64,000 nt of DNA, taken from contig MCGE01000007.1 in the NCBI GenBank assembly GCA_002105175.1, forward strand, positions 310,001-374,000, read 5' to 3'. The notes under the pieces were generated by a model. The model was given only the letters and a program-made list of their open reading frames with translations, did no database searches and was not told the origin of the DNA. The translations under genes and the position numbers were made by a program. Every line of letters starts with the position of its first letter. The first letter of the stretch is position 1. The stretch comes from Absidia repens (taxonomy: Eukaryota > Mucoromycota > Mucoromycetes > Mucorales > Cunninghamellaceae). Shown here piece by piece: positions 43,580 through 54,692 of this stretch.

Positions 43580-44850
43580 ATGCCACCTAACCACTTACCT
43601 CATTTACCTGACTTTGAGCAGCTATCAGACCGCGTGTGGCGAGTCATGGGTTTGAATCCAAGTAGCTTTTGCCTTCAAGGTAAAAAATAACCATGTCAAC
43701 AATATTCTCATACGAGGGATGACCCATTTGAAAAAAAAGTCAGATCAGCTTACCCCCCTTTTTAAATTGATTGTATATAGGAACAAACACATACCTTATT
43801 GGACTTGGTCATCGCAAAATCCTATTGGACGCCGGAGAAGGCGAACTGGGCTATTTACCTTTACTACAACAATCTCTGAAGAGTATATCACCTGAAGCCT
43901 ATATCTCAGATATCCTTATCAGTCACTGCCATCATGATCATTGGGTAAGAAATATCATTCATTACTTCCGCATCAGAACAAACATGAATCACATTAGTCA
44001 CAATGAGACTTATTTTTCTTTCTTTTCAATTCTAATAGGGAGGTGTCAAGGATATCCTTGAATCCAAATTGAATGATCCCATCCTTCCTATCCGTGTACA
44101 CAAATATCCTTTGCCTTTGGACAGCGACGATCATCATTTTCACATGGACAACTTCCCCAAGGATGTGCCTCTCGAAGACCTGCGTGATCAACAAGTTTTT
44201 TATTTGGACAACGATGATGACCAAGATCAAGCAAGAACAACGACCTTACATGTCCTTCACACACCAGGGCATGCTGGCGACCATTGTTGCTTCTGGTTGG
44301 AGGAAGAAAATACCATCTTTTCTGCTGATTGCGTTCTTGGCCATGGCTCGGTGGTTTTTAATGACCTGGCTGCATACATGACGAGTTTGGAACGATTGGA
44401 AACAATGGCACCTGCCCGTCTTTATCCTGGTCATGGAGTGGTGGTGGAAGATGGCGTGAATCGAATCCAGCAATATATCCGCCAACGAAGGGAAAGGGAG
44501 TCTCAAATCATCGATCTGATGCGCTCACAGAAACCTTCTCATGGTGGAAATTGGTCTCCCTTGGACATCGTCTCTAGTTTGTAAGTCCCTGCCTCCCCTC
44601 TCCATATTCAAGGCTCTCTATCCAATTTGACGAATTGTATTTAATCTTTTGCTCTCATTTTATTGATAGGTATGGTGCGGAAATTTCAACAAGTATGCAA
44701 CCTGTCATTGTCCGTGGTGTTGCTTTGCATTTGTTAAAATTGCAACAAGATGGCCGGGCAAAAATCTTGGATGGTTCCACCTACGATCCTGAAAAACTCT
44801 TCTCTATGATGCATAAAGAATGGTGCTACATTGACAAGAGTCGCCTGTGA
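43580..44850 (+). CDS. LACTB2: LACTB2-like metallo-beta-lactamase-fold hydrolase/nuclease
   Basis: Four exons, about 350 residues, starting MPPNHLPHLPDFEQLSDRVW. The metallo-beta-lactamase fold motifs are present: GTNTYLIGLGHRKILLDAGE, LISHCHHDHWGG (HxHxDH, residues near 90), HTPGHAGDHCCFW (third His), IFSADCVLGHGSVVF (bridging Asp) and YPGHGVVV. The C-terminus has the winged-helix-like segment PLDIVSSLYGAEI and RGVALHLLKLQQDGRAKILD typical of LACTB2. Human LACTB2 is a mitochondrial single-stranded RNA endonuclease; other fungal members of the group act in polyketide release. The absence of a polyketide synthase nearby favours the LACTB2 type. No clear presequence. Confidence 0.88.
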
Positions 44851-45300
44851 TGATACTGCTATTGTATACTGTGGTGACGGTTAGTCTGGTGTTATATCTA
44901 TATGTAGTTATATATTCTGTATTATTTTTATTTAGATAGTAGTTCATTATTATTATTATTATTATCATTATACAATGCTTATTTTATACAATAAAAGTGA
45001 TTCTTTTTTTTTGATGATCGATGAACGGACAATGTTTTCCCACATTCTTTCTTATTTTGTCAGCAGAAAAATAAAAAATTACTATATCTTTGCGGGGAAA
45101 AGATGGGGGTCTTCAACAACCAATGGGGCGGCGTTTGATTTTCCCGGATCGTATATTCTTGCTGACTACACTGGTCTTTTTCGACTGAGACTCAGATCTC
45201 TGAATAAAAATAGCGTGTTTTAAACTTTTTTATTCTTCTTTTCTTTTCTCTACTTTTTATATATATCTATATATATTCATATACATATACACTCTCTAAC
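44851..45300. other. Promoter side of the SDR gene
   Basis: Holds an ATT trinucleotide run (44948-44970) and, before the start, a strongly pyrimidine-rich leader with TATATATC elements at 45260-45275. No gene supported. Confidence 0.5.
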
Positions 45301-46525
45301 ATGTCTGCTACTGATCGTTTGAACACCATTAAGGGTCACTTGTCTGGTAATTACCCTCAAGGTTTATTGGCTGGTGAAGTTGCTATCATTACTGGCTCTG
45401 GGTAAAGTATAAAGAAAAGGACTTTTTTGTATCCTGTTACTTACTTACATTGGTTCTTTCCATGTAGACAAGGTATTGGTAAGAGCTGTGCTGAACTCTT
45501 TGCCCGTGAAGGTGCCTCTGTAGTTGTGACTGATATTGATGTGGAAAAGTCCAACCAAGTGGCCGCTGATATCAATGCTGCTGGTTTGAAGGCCATCTCC
45601 ATCCCTGGGAACATCTTGGATGCCGATTTTGCCGAAAAATTGATTGAAGGTACTGTCCAAGCCTTTGGCAAGATCAACCATATTGTCAACAATGCTGGTT
45701 TCACTTTCGATGGTATGCTCCATAAGACCACTGACAAGCAATGGGATATGATGTTGGCTGTCCATAACACCGCTCCCTTCAAGATCATCCGTGCTGCTGC
45801 CAAGCACCTTCGTCAAAAGGATGGCGCCAACAAGTCTATTGTCAATGTATGTATACATGTGAAAATCTCTACAAAGATGGAATTATTGTACTCACATCTT
45901 CTCTTCTCTTTAGATCTCTTCCACTTCTGGCTTACACGGTAACATTGGCCAAGCTAACTATGCTACTGGTAAATGATCATCCATGAAGAAAAAAAGGAGG
46001 GGACCGGCTCTGCTTATAGAAAACTCATCCCTTTCTTTCTTTTTGTTCTATTATATAGCTAAGGCTGGTATCGTTGGTTTGACCAAGACCATTGCTAAGG
46101 AATGGGTAAGTTTTTGGTATTCATATTATGTCCAAGGGAACTGACGTTCCGGAGAGAGGTGACGTAGAGGACAATTTATTGATGGAATGGCTCATCTTTT
46201 TTTTTTTTTTTTTTTTTTTTTTTTGTGCATATAACAGGGAGCTTTCGGTGTCCGTGCTAACACTGTTGCTTTCGGTTGGGTTGACACCCGTTTGACCCGT
46301 GCCAAGGAAACTGGCGCTGCCATTGAAGTTGACGGTCAAAAGGTTGCCCTTGGTATTCCTACTGGTAACAAGAGCGGTGCTCGTGTTAACCCTTATGCTG
46401 ACATTCCTTTGGGTCGCTCCGGAAATGCCGATGAAGTTGCCGGTTCCGTCATGATGATGTGTACTCCTTTGGCTAGCTATATTTCTGGTCATACTTTGGA
46501 AGTTACTGGTGGCCGTGGTATTTAA
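45301..46525 (+). CDS. Short-chain dehydrogenase/reductase (FabG-like)
   Basis: NAD(P)-dependent SDR of about 305 residues in five exons. Seen: the nucleotide-binding TGSGQGIGKSCAELFAREGA, the VTDID acidic turn that favours NAD(H), NNAG (in HIVNNAGFTFDGML), catalytic serine in ISSTSGLHG, and Y-x3-K in NYATAKAGIVGLTKTIAKEW. The end is GSVMMMCTPLASYISGHTLE and TGGRGI. A 35-residue insertion after VDTRLTRAKE (AIEVDGQKVALGIPTG...) distinguishes it from ordinary FabG. Codon bias equals that of ribosomal proteins, so it is probably very highly expressed. Substrate unknown; an SDR (4-dihydrotrisporin dehydrogenase) acts in the trisporoid pathway of Mucorales, but no sequence evidence ties this one to it. 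Confidence 0.88.
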
Positions 46526-47439
46526 AAACGTCTCTTCTCCTATCTTTATATATCAAGTAGTTTTATTTTTTAGTTAATAGTTAGCTATCGTACTATTTGT
46601 CTATTTTGTCTATTCCCCTCTATCTTTCATTTTTTTTATTACTACATAATAAACATTACTTGTCTTTGATCATTACCAATGACCTTTTTCTTCTTGTTTT
46701 TGTTATGGGATTAGTGTCTACAATTCATTTTCATAATTTGGATCAAATAAAATTAATTGGTTTAATATTTTGTAATCTATCTTTGTGCTGATATTGCAAT
46801 TTTTGAAGGACTGGCGCGATTATTGAATATGAACAAATGCTTCCGCAGGGAGCATGCTCAAAGATGGGTCTAACATCAATAATACTCAGACTTTATTTAT
46901 TACTCATATTATTACTTTGCCATCTTGATAGAATGCTCCCCTCACCTCTTTTATTTATTCCTTTAGGTAATGAATTCAAATCGGTTCATGATATCCCTTA
47001 CTAGTCGGTCATATGATACTATATCCATCGCACAATACTGAAAGTAGAGTAGGGGGACCTATGTGGGCACCCCGAGGCAACCGTATGAAAGAGAAAGCGG
47101 ACAAATATCCTGCTTATCAATTTTGCGGTCATTTGATTCGTTCAGTTCACACACACCTCACAGAACAAAGAACTTAATACACACAAATGCACAGTACTGT
47201 ATGTAGTGTATTATTTTTAGGCTTAGTTTGAACCATTTCAAGAATAGGGGATATTTGCAATTTTCGCAGTAGGATGGATTTCATTGGTCAACTGCGGATA
47301 AAGCAACATTGGAAATCGGCATTTAAATATTCAACCCACCGCAGCTGGACTATTCATATAAATTTAAGGAGAATTCTTTATGTTTGTAATTTTTCTTCTT
47401 ATCATTATCTTATTCTCTCTCTTATTCTTCTATTAAAAA
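46526..47439. other. Interval between SDR and the unknown protein gene
   Basis: AT-rich flank with AATAAA signals at about 46648 and 46747. Sequence around 47040-47110 is more mixed but open in no frame. No gene supported. Confidence 0.5.
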
Positions 47440-48255
47440 ATGACTCTTGGTTTTGCCGAAAGCTTTCCTGAAGGTGACGATGTTGTTTATCATGTCGAAT
47501 GGCTGGATAGTCAACAAGCGTTTCCTTCTCTCTCCTCTTCTGGTGACCAAACTCAACAGCATCATGGCGACTGGCAATTTTTACATCGGCAAGAAATTCT
47601 CCAAGCTCAAGAAGACATGAATTGTGAAGATGGTAAACGACTCGATACTTGTGAAATGGAAGATAAATGGCAACAAGTGGATCTTTTACGTGAAAAGCAG
47701 TTTGTGGACGTTGCAGTGGAAGCGACCGACTTGCCTGAGGCGAAGACCCCGCCTACCAAACCTCAACGTCAACAAAAACGAACAGTAGCACCATCATCGC
47801 CACTCACCGAAGAACAACAACAACGACTACTCTACTGGAATATGATTGATGCTTTGGACGAAGAGGAAGCCGATTTCTACGACCTGTATGAAGACCGCAA
47901 ATCGAAAAGTGTACGAGGAGCCGGTGGCCGCCAAAGACACTGCCGCCGTCACATGGAAATTCTCCACCGATTACATCATCGCTTCGAACTAGGTGAACTG
48001 TGGGACAACCTCAAGGTTCAAAGGTATGTGGACCATGTAGCCAGCGTCACTGATATGGATAAGGTGGGCATCAACAGCACTCTTGGTCATAAGCAATGGG
48101 GTCCTCCTCCTCCTATGGATCCTCGCTTACGCTATGGTTTAATACATGTGACTATTCCTCGCAGTTTGGATCGTTCTTCGGCGTCTACTTCTACTGCATC
48201 AAAGGTGATGAAGACTTCCTTGGAATCTGATTTTTGTGTACAAGCCAAAAATTGA
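47440..48255 (+). CDS. Hypothetical protein, 271 residues
   Basis: Single-exon gene starting MTLGFAESFPEGDDVVYHVE. I do not recognise a family. The N-terminal third is acidic and Gln-rich; around residues 105-125 is a basic PQRQQKRT segment; the middle (LLYWNMIDALDEEEADFYDL, YEDRKSKSVRGAGGRQRHCR, HMEILHRLHHRFELGELWDN) is helical and charged, and the C-terminal part ends VTIPRSLDRSSASTSTASKV. The frame is supported by its length, a good start context (AAAAATGACT after a pyrimidine-rich leader), codon use like the neighbours and an AATAAA downstream at about 48462. Possibly a lineage-specific nuclear or cytosolic protein; function unknown. Confidence 0.7.
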   Translation: MTLGFAESFPEGDDVVYHVEWLDSQQAFPSLSSSGDQTQQHHGDWQFLHRQEILQAQEDMNCEDGKRLDTCEMEDKWQQVDLLREKQFVDVAVEATDLPEAKTPPTKPQRQQKRTVAPSSPLTEEQQQRLLYWNMIDALDEEEADFYDLYEDRKSKSVRGAGGRQRHCRRHMEILHRLHHRFELGELWDNLKVQRYVDHVASVTDMDKVGINSTLGHKQWGPPPPMDPRLRYGLIHVTIPRSLDRSSASTSTASKVMKTSLESDFCVQAKN

Positions 48256-48815
48256 TTTTTCTCTTATCTTTTATCCCCCACCCACTCACCTATTTATGAT
48301 TCCCCCTTCTCTCTTACTCTTTTAATTCAGCCTTCTCCCACCGAACATAGCTTTTTTTTTGTTTATTTCATAGACTTCAATTGTAGATATTATCCTTTTT
48401 TTTTTTTTGCCTTTTATCTTTTTATATGATTTTTTTTAGTATATATCCTTCAATTGTGAAATAAAGAAGTCGGGGAGGTTTGCATCTTTTATTCATTGTA
48501 TGTTTCTCTACAGTATTTTAAGTTTAAATCAAGACAAATTGCAATTTTTTTTTTGGGCGATGGAAACTGACATTAAAGTTGTTTTCACCATCCCAACTTT
48601 ACTATGCTACCGTCTTGGATTTATTTTACACTAGTCTTAAGCAACTGTTTACATGAATGCTCCATGAAGCCGGGGTTTGAATTTGGTTGGTGAACCATTT
48701 TGGCCAATGATATGAAGCCAACTTGGTCTCGCAGCGTTCAGTTTTTCTCTTCTTTTTCTTTCCTTTGTCACTTACCTCTCTTTTTTCTTCTTCTTCTTCT
48801 TCGCAATTGTACATC
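48256..48815. other. Interval upstream of the ER DnaJ gene
   Basis: 3' flank of the unknown gene (AATAAA at about 48462) and promoter of the DnaJ gene, whose leader is an unbroken CT-rich tract (48737-48802). No gene supported. Confidence 0.5.
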
Positions 48816-50247
48816 ATGCGATTCCACTCATTTAGTATATGTTTTACACTTGCGTTGTTGATGTGTTTAAGTTTGCTGGTGGAGGCCGGAAAGGATTATT
48901 ACAAGATCTTGGACGTCCCCCGTGATGCATCAAAAAGCCAAATCAAGAAACATTACAAGAAACTATCACGCGTATATCATCCAGACAAGAATCGTGATGA
49001 CAAAAAGGCAGAAGCCAAGTTTATGGAAATCTCTGATGGTAAGTAAGCGTACAACATTTAGGATGAGGGGGGGTGTTAATGCTATTGTGTAAGACGAAAT
49101 GGACTAATCATGATAGACGTTGCTTGACTCACCTTCCCCCCTTTTTTTTTCTTGTGTAATATATACATTACGTACAATAGCCTACTCTGTTTTAGTCGAC
49201 GATGAACAGCGATCTATCTATGACCAATATGGTGAAGAAGGATTGAAACAACATAACGGTGGTGGTGGTGGGCAACCCTTCCATAATCCCTTTGACGTCT
49301 TTTCACACTTTTTTGGTGGTGGGTTTGGTAAGTTTTATTGTGTTTTGCTTGGGCTGACTGACTGATTGACTGACTGATTGACCGACTCATTTCAAATAGG
49401 TGGCCACGGACATCAGCAGGAAAAACGGGGACCCAATCTGCATATCGAACTTGAAGTGACACTGGAAGATGTTTATAACGGCGCAACGGTGGAATTGGAT
49501 ATATCGAAACAAGTGGTATGTGATCATTGCCATGGCAGTGGAGCTCGTCGATCGGAGGACATTGTGCAGTGTTCCGTCTGTCAAGGCCAAGGGGTGCGAA
49601 CGCAAAGGGTCCAAATTGCGCCTGGTATGGTACAACAATTCCAGCAAACATGTGATCACTGCGGCGGAAAAGGCAAGACCATCAAACATGCATGTCCAGC
49701 TTGTCAAGGAAAGAAGCTACAACGTGGCAACGAACAATATACCATTACAGTAGAAAAGGGGATGGACAATGGTCAGACGATTGTGTTGGAACAAGAAGGC
49801 GATGAATACCCTGATGCCATTCCTGGTGATGTCATCTTTGGTGTGTCGATAATCCCTCATTTAGTGTACGAACGACAAGGAAACAATCTTTATACCAAAC
49901 AACACATTACCTTGGTGGAGGCTCTGATTGGGTTTGAAAAGACATTGGCCAAGCTGGATGGCTCTTTGGTGACCTTGAAGCAAACTGGTGTGACTCAGTA
50001 TGGGTATATCCAAACAATACAAGGTGCTGGTATGCCTATCTATGAATCTTCGAACAAGCATGGCGATCTCTTTGTGGAATATGTCGTTCTTTTCCCTGAC
50101 CACGTGGACAAGAATGTTATAGAAGGTAAATGAAATCATCGCCCATTTCGTCATATTTCTCTTGGTTTAATACTAACAATTCCTTTATTTCTCTATTTAG
50201 CTTTGAAAAAAGGCGCTCATTATCCTCCCCTTCATCAAGAACTTTAG
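48816..50247 (+). CDS. SCJ1: ER-lumenal DnaJ/Hsp40 co-chaperone (Scj1/ERdj3-like)
   Basis: Type I J-protein that stimulates BiP/Kar2 in the ER. The start at 48816 gives a clear signal peptide ([20 protein letters not shown], cleavage near VEAGKDYYK); an in-frame ATG 93 bases upstream would add a Ser/Phe-rich leader and is less likely. Domains: J domain [20 protein letters not shown] with HPD in [11 protein letters not shown], a Gly/Phe region ([17 protein letters not shown]), four CxxCxGxG zinc motifs ([32 protein letters not shown]), then the peptide-binding C domains ([20 protein letters not shown]). Five exons, about 380 residues. The protein ends LHQEL, which resembles an HDEL/KDEL retrieval signal. 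Confidence 0.93.
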
Positions 50248-50489
50248 ACTAGTATATGTTATGTTTTGTTACAATAAAAAATGACTATCTTATATTTTAT
50301 CCGTCTTCGTTATGTGAAAATTGAAACGCATGATGTCTTTGTTTACGATTTGACTCACCTGGTCATGATATCAACTTGAACCTGGTTTTTTTTTTCTCAC
50401 CTTTTTGATGCCATTTATAAGGTCTTCCTTTTTATTTTATTTTATTTTACCTTTTCTTGTTACTTGTTGTCTTCGTTACTTTTACCGTT

Positions 50490-50844
50490 ATGAGTTACTA
50501 CCCACCTTTTCAACCAAATTCGCCCTATGGTACACCATACCCTTCCATGCCTCCTCCAATGTATTCGCCTTACGGCAATAGTGGACCGATGATGTCCCCA
50601 GGTAATAAATCAAATAAAATACATTATCCTCATTTTTGAAATACTAATATTTATTCATACTGTTGATTTTTTTAAAAAAGGTATGATGTCAAACTATCCT
50701 TATCCATATGCTATTCCACCTCCTCCAGATCCATTTTTATCCTCACTATCATGTCATGCCGAAATGATGTCTTGGTATGACTATTTAACACCCCGCGTTA
50801 CCCCTCCTCGAACAAACAAACAAATAAATTCCCTCAAAATTTAA
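50490..50844 (+). CDS. Small Pro/Tyr/Met-rich protein
   Basis: Two exons (50490-50601 and 50681-50844) join in phase to about 91 residues: MSYYPPFQPNSPYGTPYPSM, PMYSPYGNSGPMMSPG, then MMSNYPYPYAIPPPPDPFLS, and an end PRVTPPRTNKQINSLKI. The intron of 79 bases has GTAATA and a TTAAAAAAG acceptor. No domain is recognised; composition suggests a disordered protein, possibly RNA- or membrane-associated. An acceptor-like ACTAG at about 50872 leaves open an additional 3' exon. It lies 242 bases after the DnaJ gene. Confidence 0.55.
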
Positions 50845-51212
50845 GACTAACTCAGTATTTTTTTTTTACTAGTTTGGCTAGAAGCTTTTGTTGTTGCTTT
50901 ATGGGCAATGAAGATATAAGGCGATATAGAAAAGGGCAAGACTTTGTTTGACGGACTCGACGTTGGTCGGTGTTTGAAACCTCGCCCATCTCTCCCTCCC
51001 TATTATTCAAAAAGAACAATGAAAAATATAAAATTCTCTTTGTTCTTTTCTTACCTCTCCCCATTCCCCCTTTTTTTGTATATATACTCTTGCTACTATC
51101 ATTGCTATGTATTTATTATCTAGTTGTAAGATCTCTTCTCTTCCCTTTTTTTTACATACATTTTATACACCATACAATAAAGCACTTCGTCCAAATTGAT
51201 TGACGCGTTATT
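50845..51212. other. Promoter side of the carotenoid oxygenase gene
   Basis: T/C-rich sequence with a TATATATAC element at about 51079 and AATAAA near 51176. No gene supported. Confidence 0.5.
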
Positions 51213-51446
51213 ATGATCACTCTCGCTGAAGACAACCCTACACCTGGGCAGCCTGCTCCTTCTCCTGTTGGGTTTGACAATGTACCAGCAACGGAAACCC
51301 CTATGGATTTGAAAGTACAAGGACAAATACCATCCTGGGTGCAAGGTGTCATGTACCGTTCAGGTAAATCGCAATAAAAACTCGTCTAGCCTATTCCTTC
51401 CCCTCCTCCCCGTCTCAACCACAACTGACGTTATATAAATCGCGCT

Positions 51447-51491
<45 letters not shown>

Positions 51492-53362
51492 GGGTCTGGG
51501 AAATACAATATTCTGTTAGACAATGGAGATACTTTCCATGTGGGTCACCCTTTTGATGCTTTGGCTATGCTCCACCGATTTGCCATTAATGGAAACCAAG
51601 TGAAGTACTCTTCTCGGCATACTTCCAATGGGGTCGAAAAACGTATTCTTGAAGAAGATCCCACACTATTGACGTTTGGTCCTGACCCATGTAAAACTAT
51701 TTTTGGTCGACTTCAATCGGTGTATCATCATATATCAAACTTCAATAAGAACGCACAGTTACAGGAATTGGATCCAGAATTCGATATGGTCAATGTCACT
51801 ATCACGCCAAACTTTCCTATTGGAACCGCCTTGGAAAAGGAAACAGGTGTAGAACGGGGTCAAGGTTTGGTGGTAAAAAGGGATGCCAATACATTGCAAC
51901 TAGTGGACGCCGAAACTTTGGGTAAGTCCTGCAACAATAAAAACTTAAGGCTAGCACAAAACATTCATCACCATTTTTTTTTTTTTTTTTTTACTGTGTA
52001 GAACCTTTGAAAATGTTTACTTATGCTCATGTGGACAAAAAAATTCAAGGCTTACTTTGTGCATCGCATCACCAGTATGACGAAGAATCCAACAAGTATG
52101 TTAACTTTATGGTGCGGTTAGGCCCGTTTCCAAGTTTCCAACCTTTTATGATTGGCCCTTATCTTCCCGAAACATCATCAGATGAAGCCATATCCATATC
52201 ATCATCACCACCACCACCACCAAAAACTCAGCTCTGTGAACCCATCTGGCGAAACCTTGGCGCATGGCAGACGATGGAACCACTCAAACCTTCTTATATC
52301 CACTCTTTCAGTATGACGGAAAACTATATCATCATCCCCAATTTTCCATACTACTATTCGTTTGGCGGCCTCTCAGCGATCTACTACTCCTGCGCCTATC
52401 AAACGTTTTATTGGGATGCAACACGCCATACCTTGTTTCATGTGGTGGATCGACGTACTGGACGTCATGTGGCAACCTATGAAGCGGACCCATGTTTCTC
52501 TTTCCATACTAGCAATGCTTGGGATCAGTTAGAAACATTACCTGGAGGGAAAACGGAACGAGTGATTTATATGGATCATTGTATGTATACAAACACGGAC
52601 ATCATTGATGCAAGTTTTGAACTGGGGAAAAAACAACAATCAGACAACGACAGCAACAGCACACCAATAAAGACGAGTAAGGTGGATTTGGACAAGGTGG
52701 CTCCTGCAAGATATGTACACATCAAGAAAAATACGGAAGGGAAATCTGATCATGCCATTGAACCCAGTCAGGTGCGGCGCTACCGGCTAGGTCAAGTTCC
52801 CGATGGTCAACTTCAGCAGCAACCACAGCAACAACAACAACAGCAACAACAATGGTACCAAAGCTATCAACGGTTTTCTCGAGAATACAATCAACGGCGT
52901 GTGGCTTCCTATACGGTGTTGGCACATGATGTGGAACTCCCTCGCTTCAATAGCCGATACAATCTCAAACCTTACCGGTACTTATGGGGCGTGTGTGAAT
53001 CGAAATATGCTCCGTCATATGCATCGGGAGCAGTACGAAATGGATTGATCAAGGTAGACCTCGACAAACCGTGGCAAGGCAAGAACACTGATGAACATGC
53101 CACTGCAAAGATATGGGATGAACCTGGCTGCTCTTGTGCCGAGCCGATCTTTATTGCGCGACCTGGTGATAGCGGCGGTGATATGGAAGAAGATGACGGT
53201 GTGATTCTCTCTATTGTCAATCGGGGCCATCAATGCTTTTTGTTGGTGTTGGATGCATCGACCATGGTGGAACTAGCTCGGACTTGGGTGGGCGATTTTA
53301 ATGCCAACACGATTCATGGAAGCTTTATGGATCAATATGGAAAGGGGGTGGCGGTCAACTGA
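51213..53362 (+). CDS. Carotenoid cleavage oxygenase
   Basis: Fe(II)-dependent dioxygenase of the RPE65/CCD family, about 646 residues in three exons (51213-51363, 51493-51921, 52002-53362). Landmarks: QGQIPSWVQGVMYRSGSGKY at the N-terminus, HPFDALAMLHRF, and the four iron-ligand histidines in FTYAHVDKKIQG (about 203), PSYIHSFSMTENYIIIPNF (about 293), FSFHTSNAWDQ (about 361) and NANTIHGSFMDQ (about 632). The Gln-rich stretch QQQPQQQQQQQQQWYQ (about residues 268-285 of exon 3) is an insertion in a surface loop. In Mucorales such enzymes cut beta-carotene or apocarotenoids to C18/C15 compounds feeding trisporic acid, the sexual pheromone. Intron 1 ends with a 40-base T-run. Substrate and cleavage site cannot be told. 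Confidence 0.93.
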
Positions 53363-54692
53363 TGTGGTTATTTTGGGGCATTCGATTTAGCTGGTTAGTA
53401 TTTTTTTTTTTTTGTGTCAAGTAGTGCATAGTTATTATTATTTATTTTTATTATATTATTTGGAATAAAATAATAGTAATACGTTGTTGTTGAATAGAAT
53501 ATACGGAATACAATTGTGATTGTCTGTCAGAAAGCAGGACGGGATTTTAAAACGCCGCCTTTTTTTTTTTTTTTTTTTTGCAGGAACTTCTTTTTGCTAT
53601 GTGTCACACTGATATACTTGGTTGGATGTTCTGGAGCTTACAATAACGCAAAAAAAGGTGTCCATATATCTCGCTGAAAGGTGATATAAACAAGGAGAAA
53701 AAAAAAAAACTGGGAAGGACATTTTGTTAACGGATTCTTACTTTTTAGATTACTGAAAAAATAGTCAGGCTTGTAAACACCATGAAGCTCTTTATTGTGA
53801 TATCAAGGTAGGCAAGAATATATAATAATAACGTTTGCATGTCTTTTAACTTTTTCTTTTTTTCTTTTTATATTTGTGTTCGTGTTTTTATCACATAGTT
53901 CTTGCTCTTGGCTTGTGCTTTGCGGTGCTTCAATTGCCTGGTATGTTATCCAATACCAATCGATACACATGGTACTCAACAACGTGATAACCTGGTATGG
54001 TAAGGAAACAAAAACAAAACGAAAAATGATGACAAGGCGGCTATGATACTTATTTTGCGATTATTAGATGATGGCCATCAGAGCATATTTTTGGTGATTT
54101 ATGGTTACAGGAAAAAAAAAAAAAAGCCCTATCATACGGCAATGTAGGTAAGCAGACTTATGCTATGTAATGAAGGGTATGATGTAGTGTATAATTGTTT
54201 TGATTTTATTATGAATGTAGAATCCATTGGTTACTCAAATATGAAGTCAGGGAAAAATAAATAATACGATTTGGTTTGGTTTTCAACCTTGGTGCTGTAT
54301 ATGGCTTTGTTTTGGGTTACCCATTTTTGGCCTCTTGCCTGTCATTTATGGATTATTTGCTCTCCCCTTCCCCTTTTTTAATTCCATTTATCAACTCCAT
54401 TTCTTTATTTCCTTTCTCTTTCTTTCTTTGTCCCTTTTTCTTCTCTCTTTTTTTTTTTTTTCTTTAGTATTATAGTCTTTTTAGTACTTCAACTTTTACA
54501 TTTTTATTTTTATCTATTCCCTATATTCTTTATTAACATTCACTATTCCTCTCGTTTATACACATTTTTTATTCCGCTAGCTTTGGTTAGCATTCCCTCA
54601 TTATCACCTGATTGACTTGCCCCATTCACACACACAGACACACACAAACAATCTTTCTTTCTCTCTCACTCTGTCGTATTTGCTGATTTCCC
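53363..54692. other. Interval between carotenoid oxygenase and the Sel1-repeat gene
   Basis: Contains an AATAAA at about 53463, T-runs near 53400 and 53561, a possible small gene (listed separately) and from 54340 a long pyrimidine-rich leader that runs into the start of the Sel1 gene. The frame at 54276-54467 is F/S/P low complexity. Confidence 0.45.
53782..54147 (+). CDS. Possible three-exon small secreted or membrane protein (uncertain)
   Basis: Exons 53782-53807, 53899-53999 and 54068-54147 join in phase with GT-AG introns (91 and 68 bases) to a protein of about 68 residues: MKLFIVISSSCSWLVLCGAS, IAWYVIQYQSIHMVLNNVIT, WYDDGHQSIFLVIYGYRKKK, ending PYHTAM. The N-terminus resembles a signal peptide or membrane anchor. 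Three consecutive compatible junctions argue against chance, but there is no family match and the A-run near the end is low complexity. An alternative is an untranslated transcript. Confidence 0.3.

Noticed and set aside
48723..48815. Upstream in-frame ATG for the ER DnaJ
   Set aside because: It would place a 31-residue Phe/Ser leader ahead of a textbook signal peptide and lies in a CT-rich leader; the second ATG fits better.
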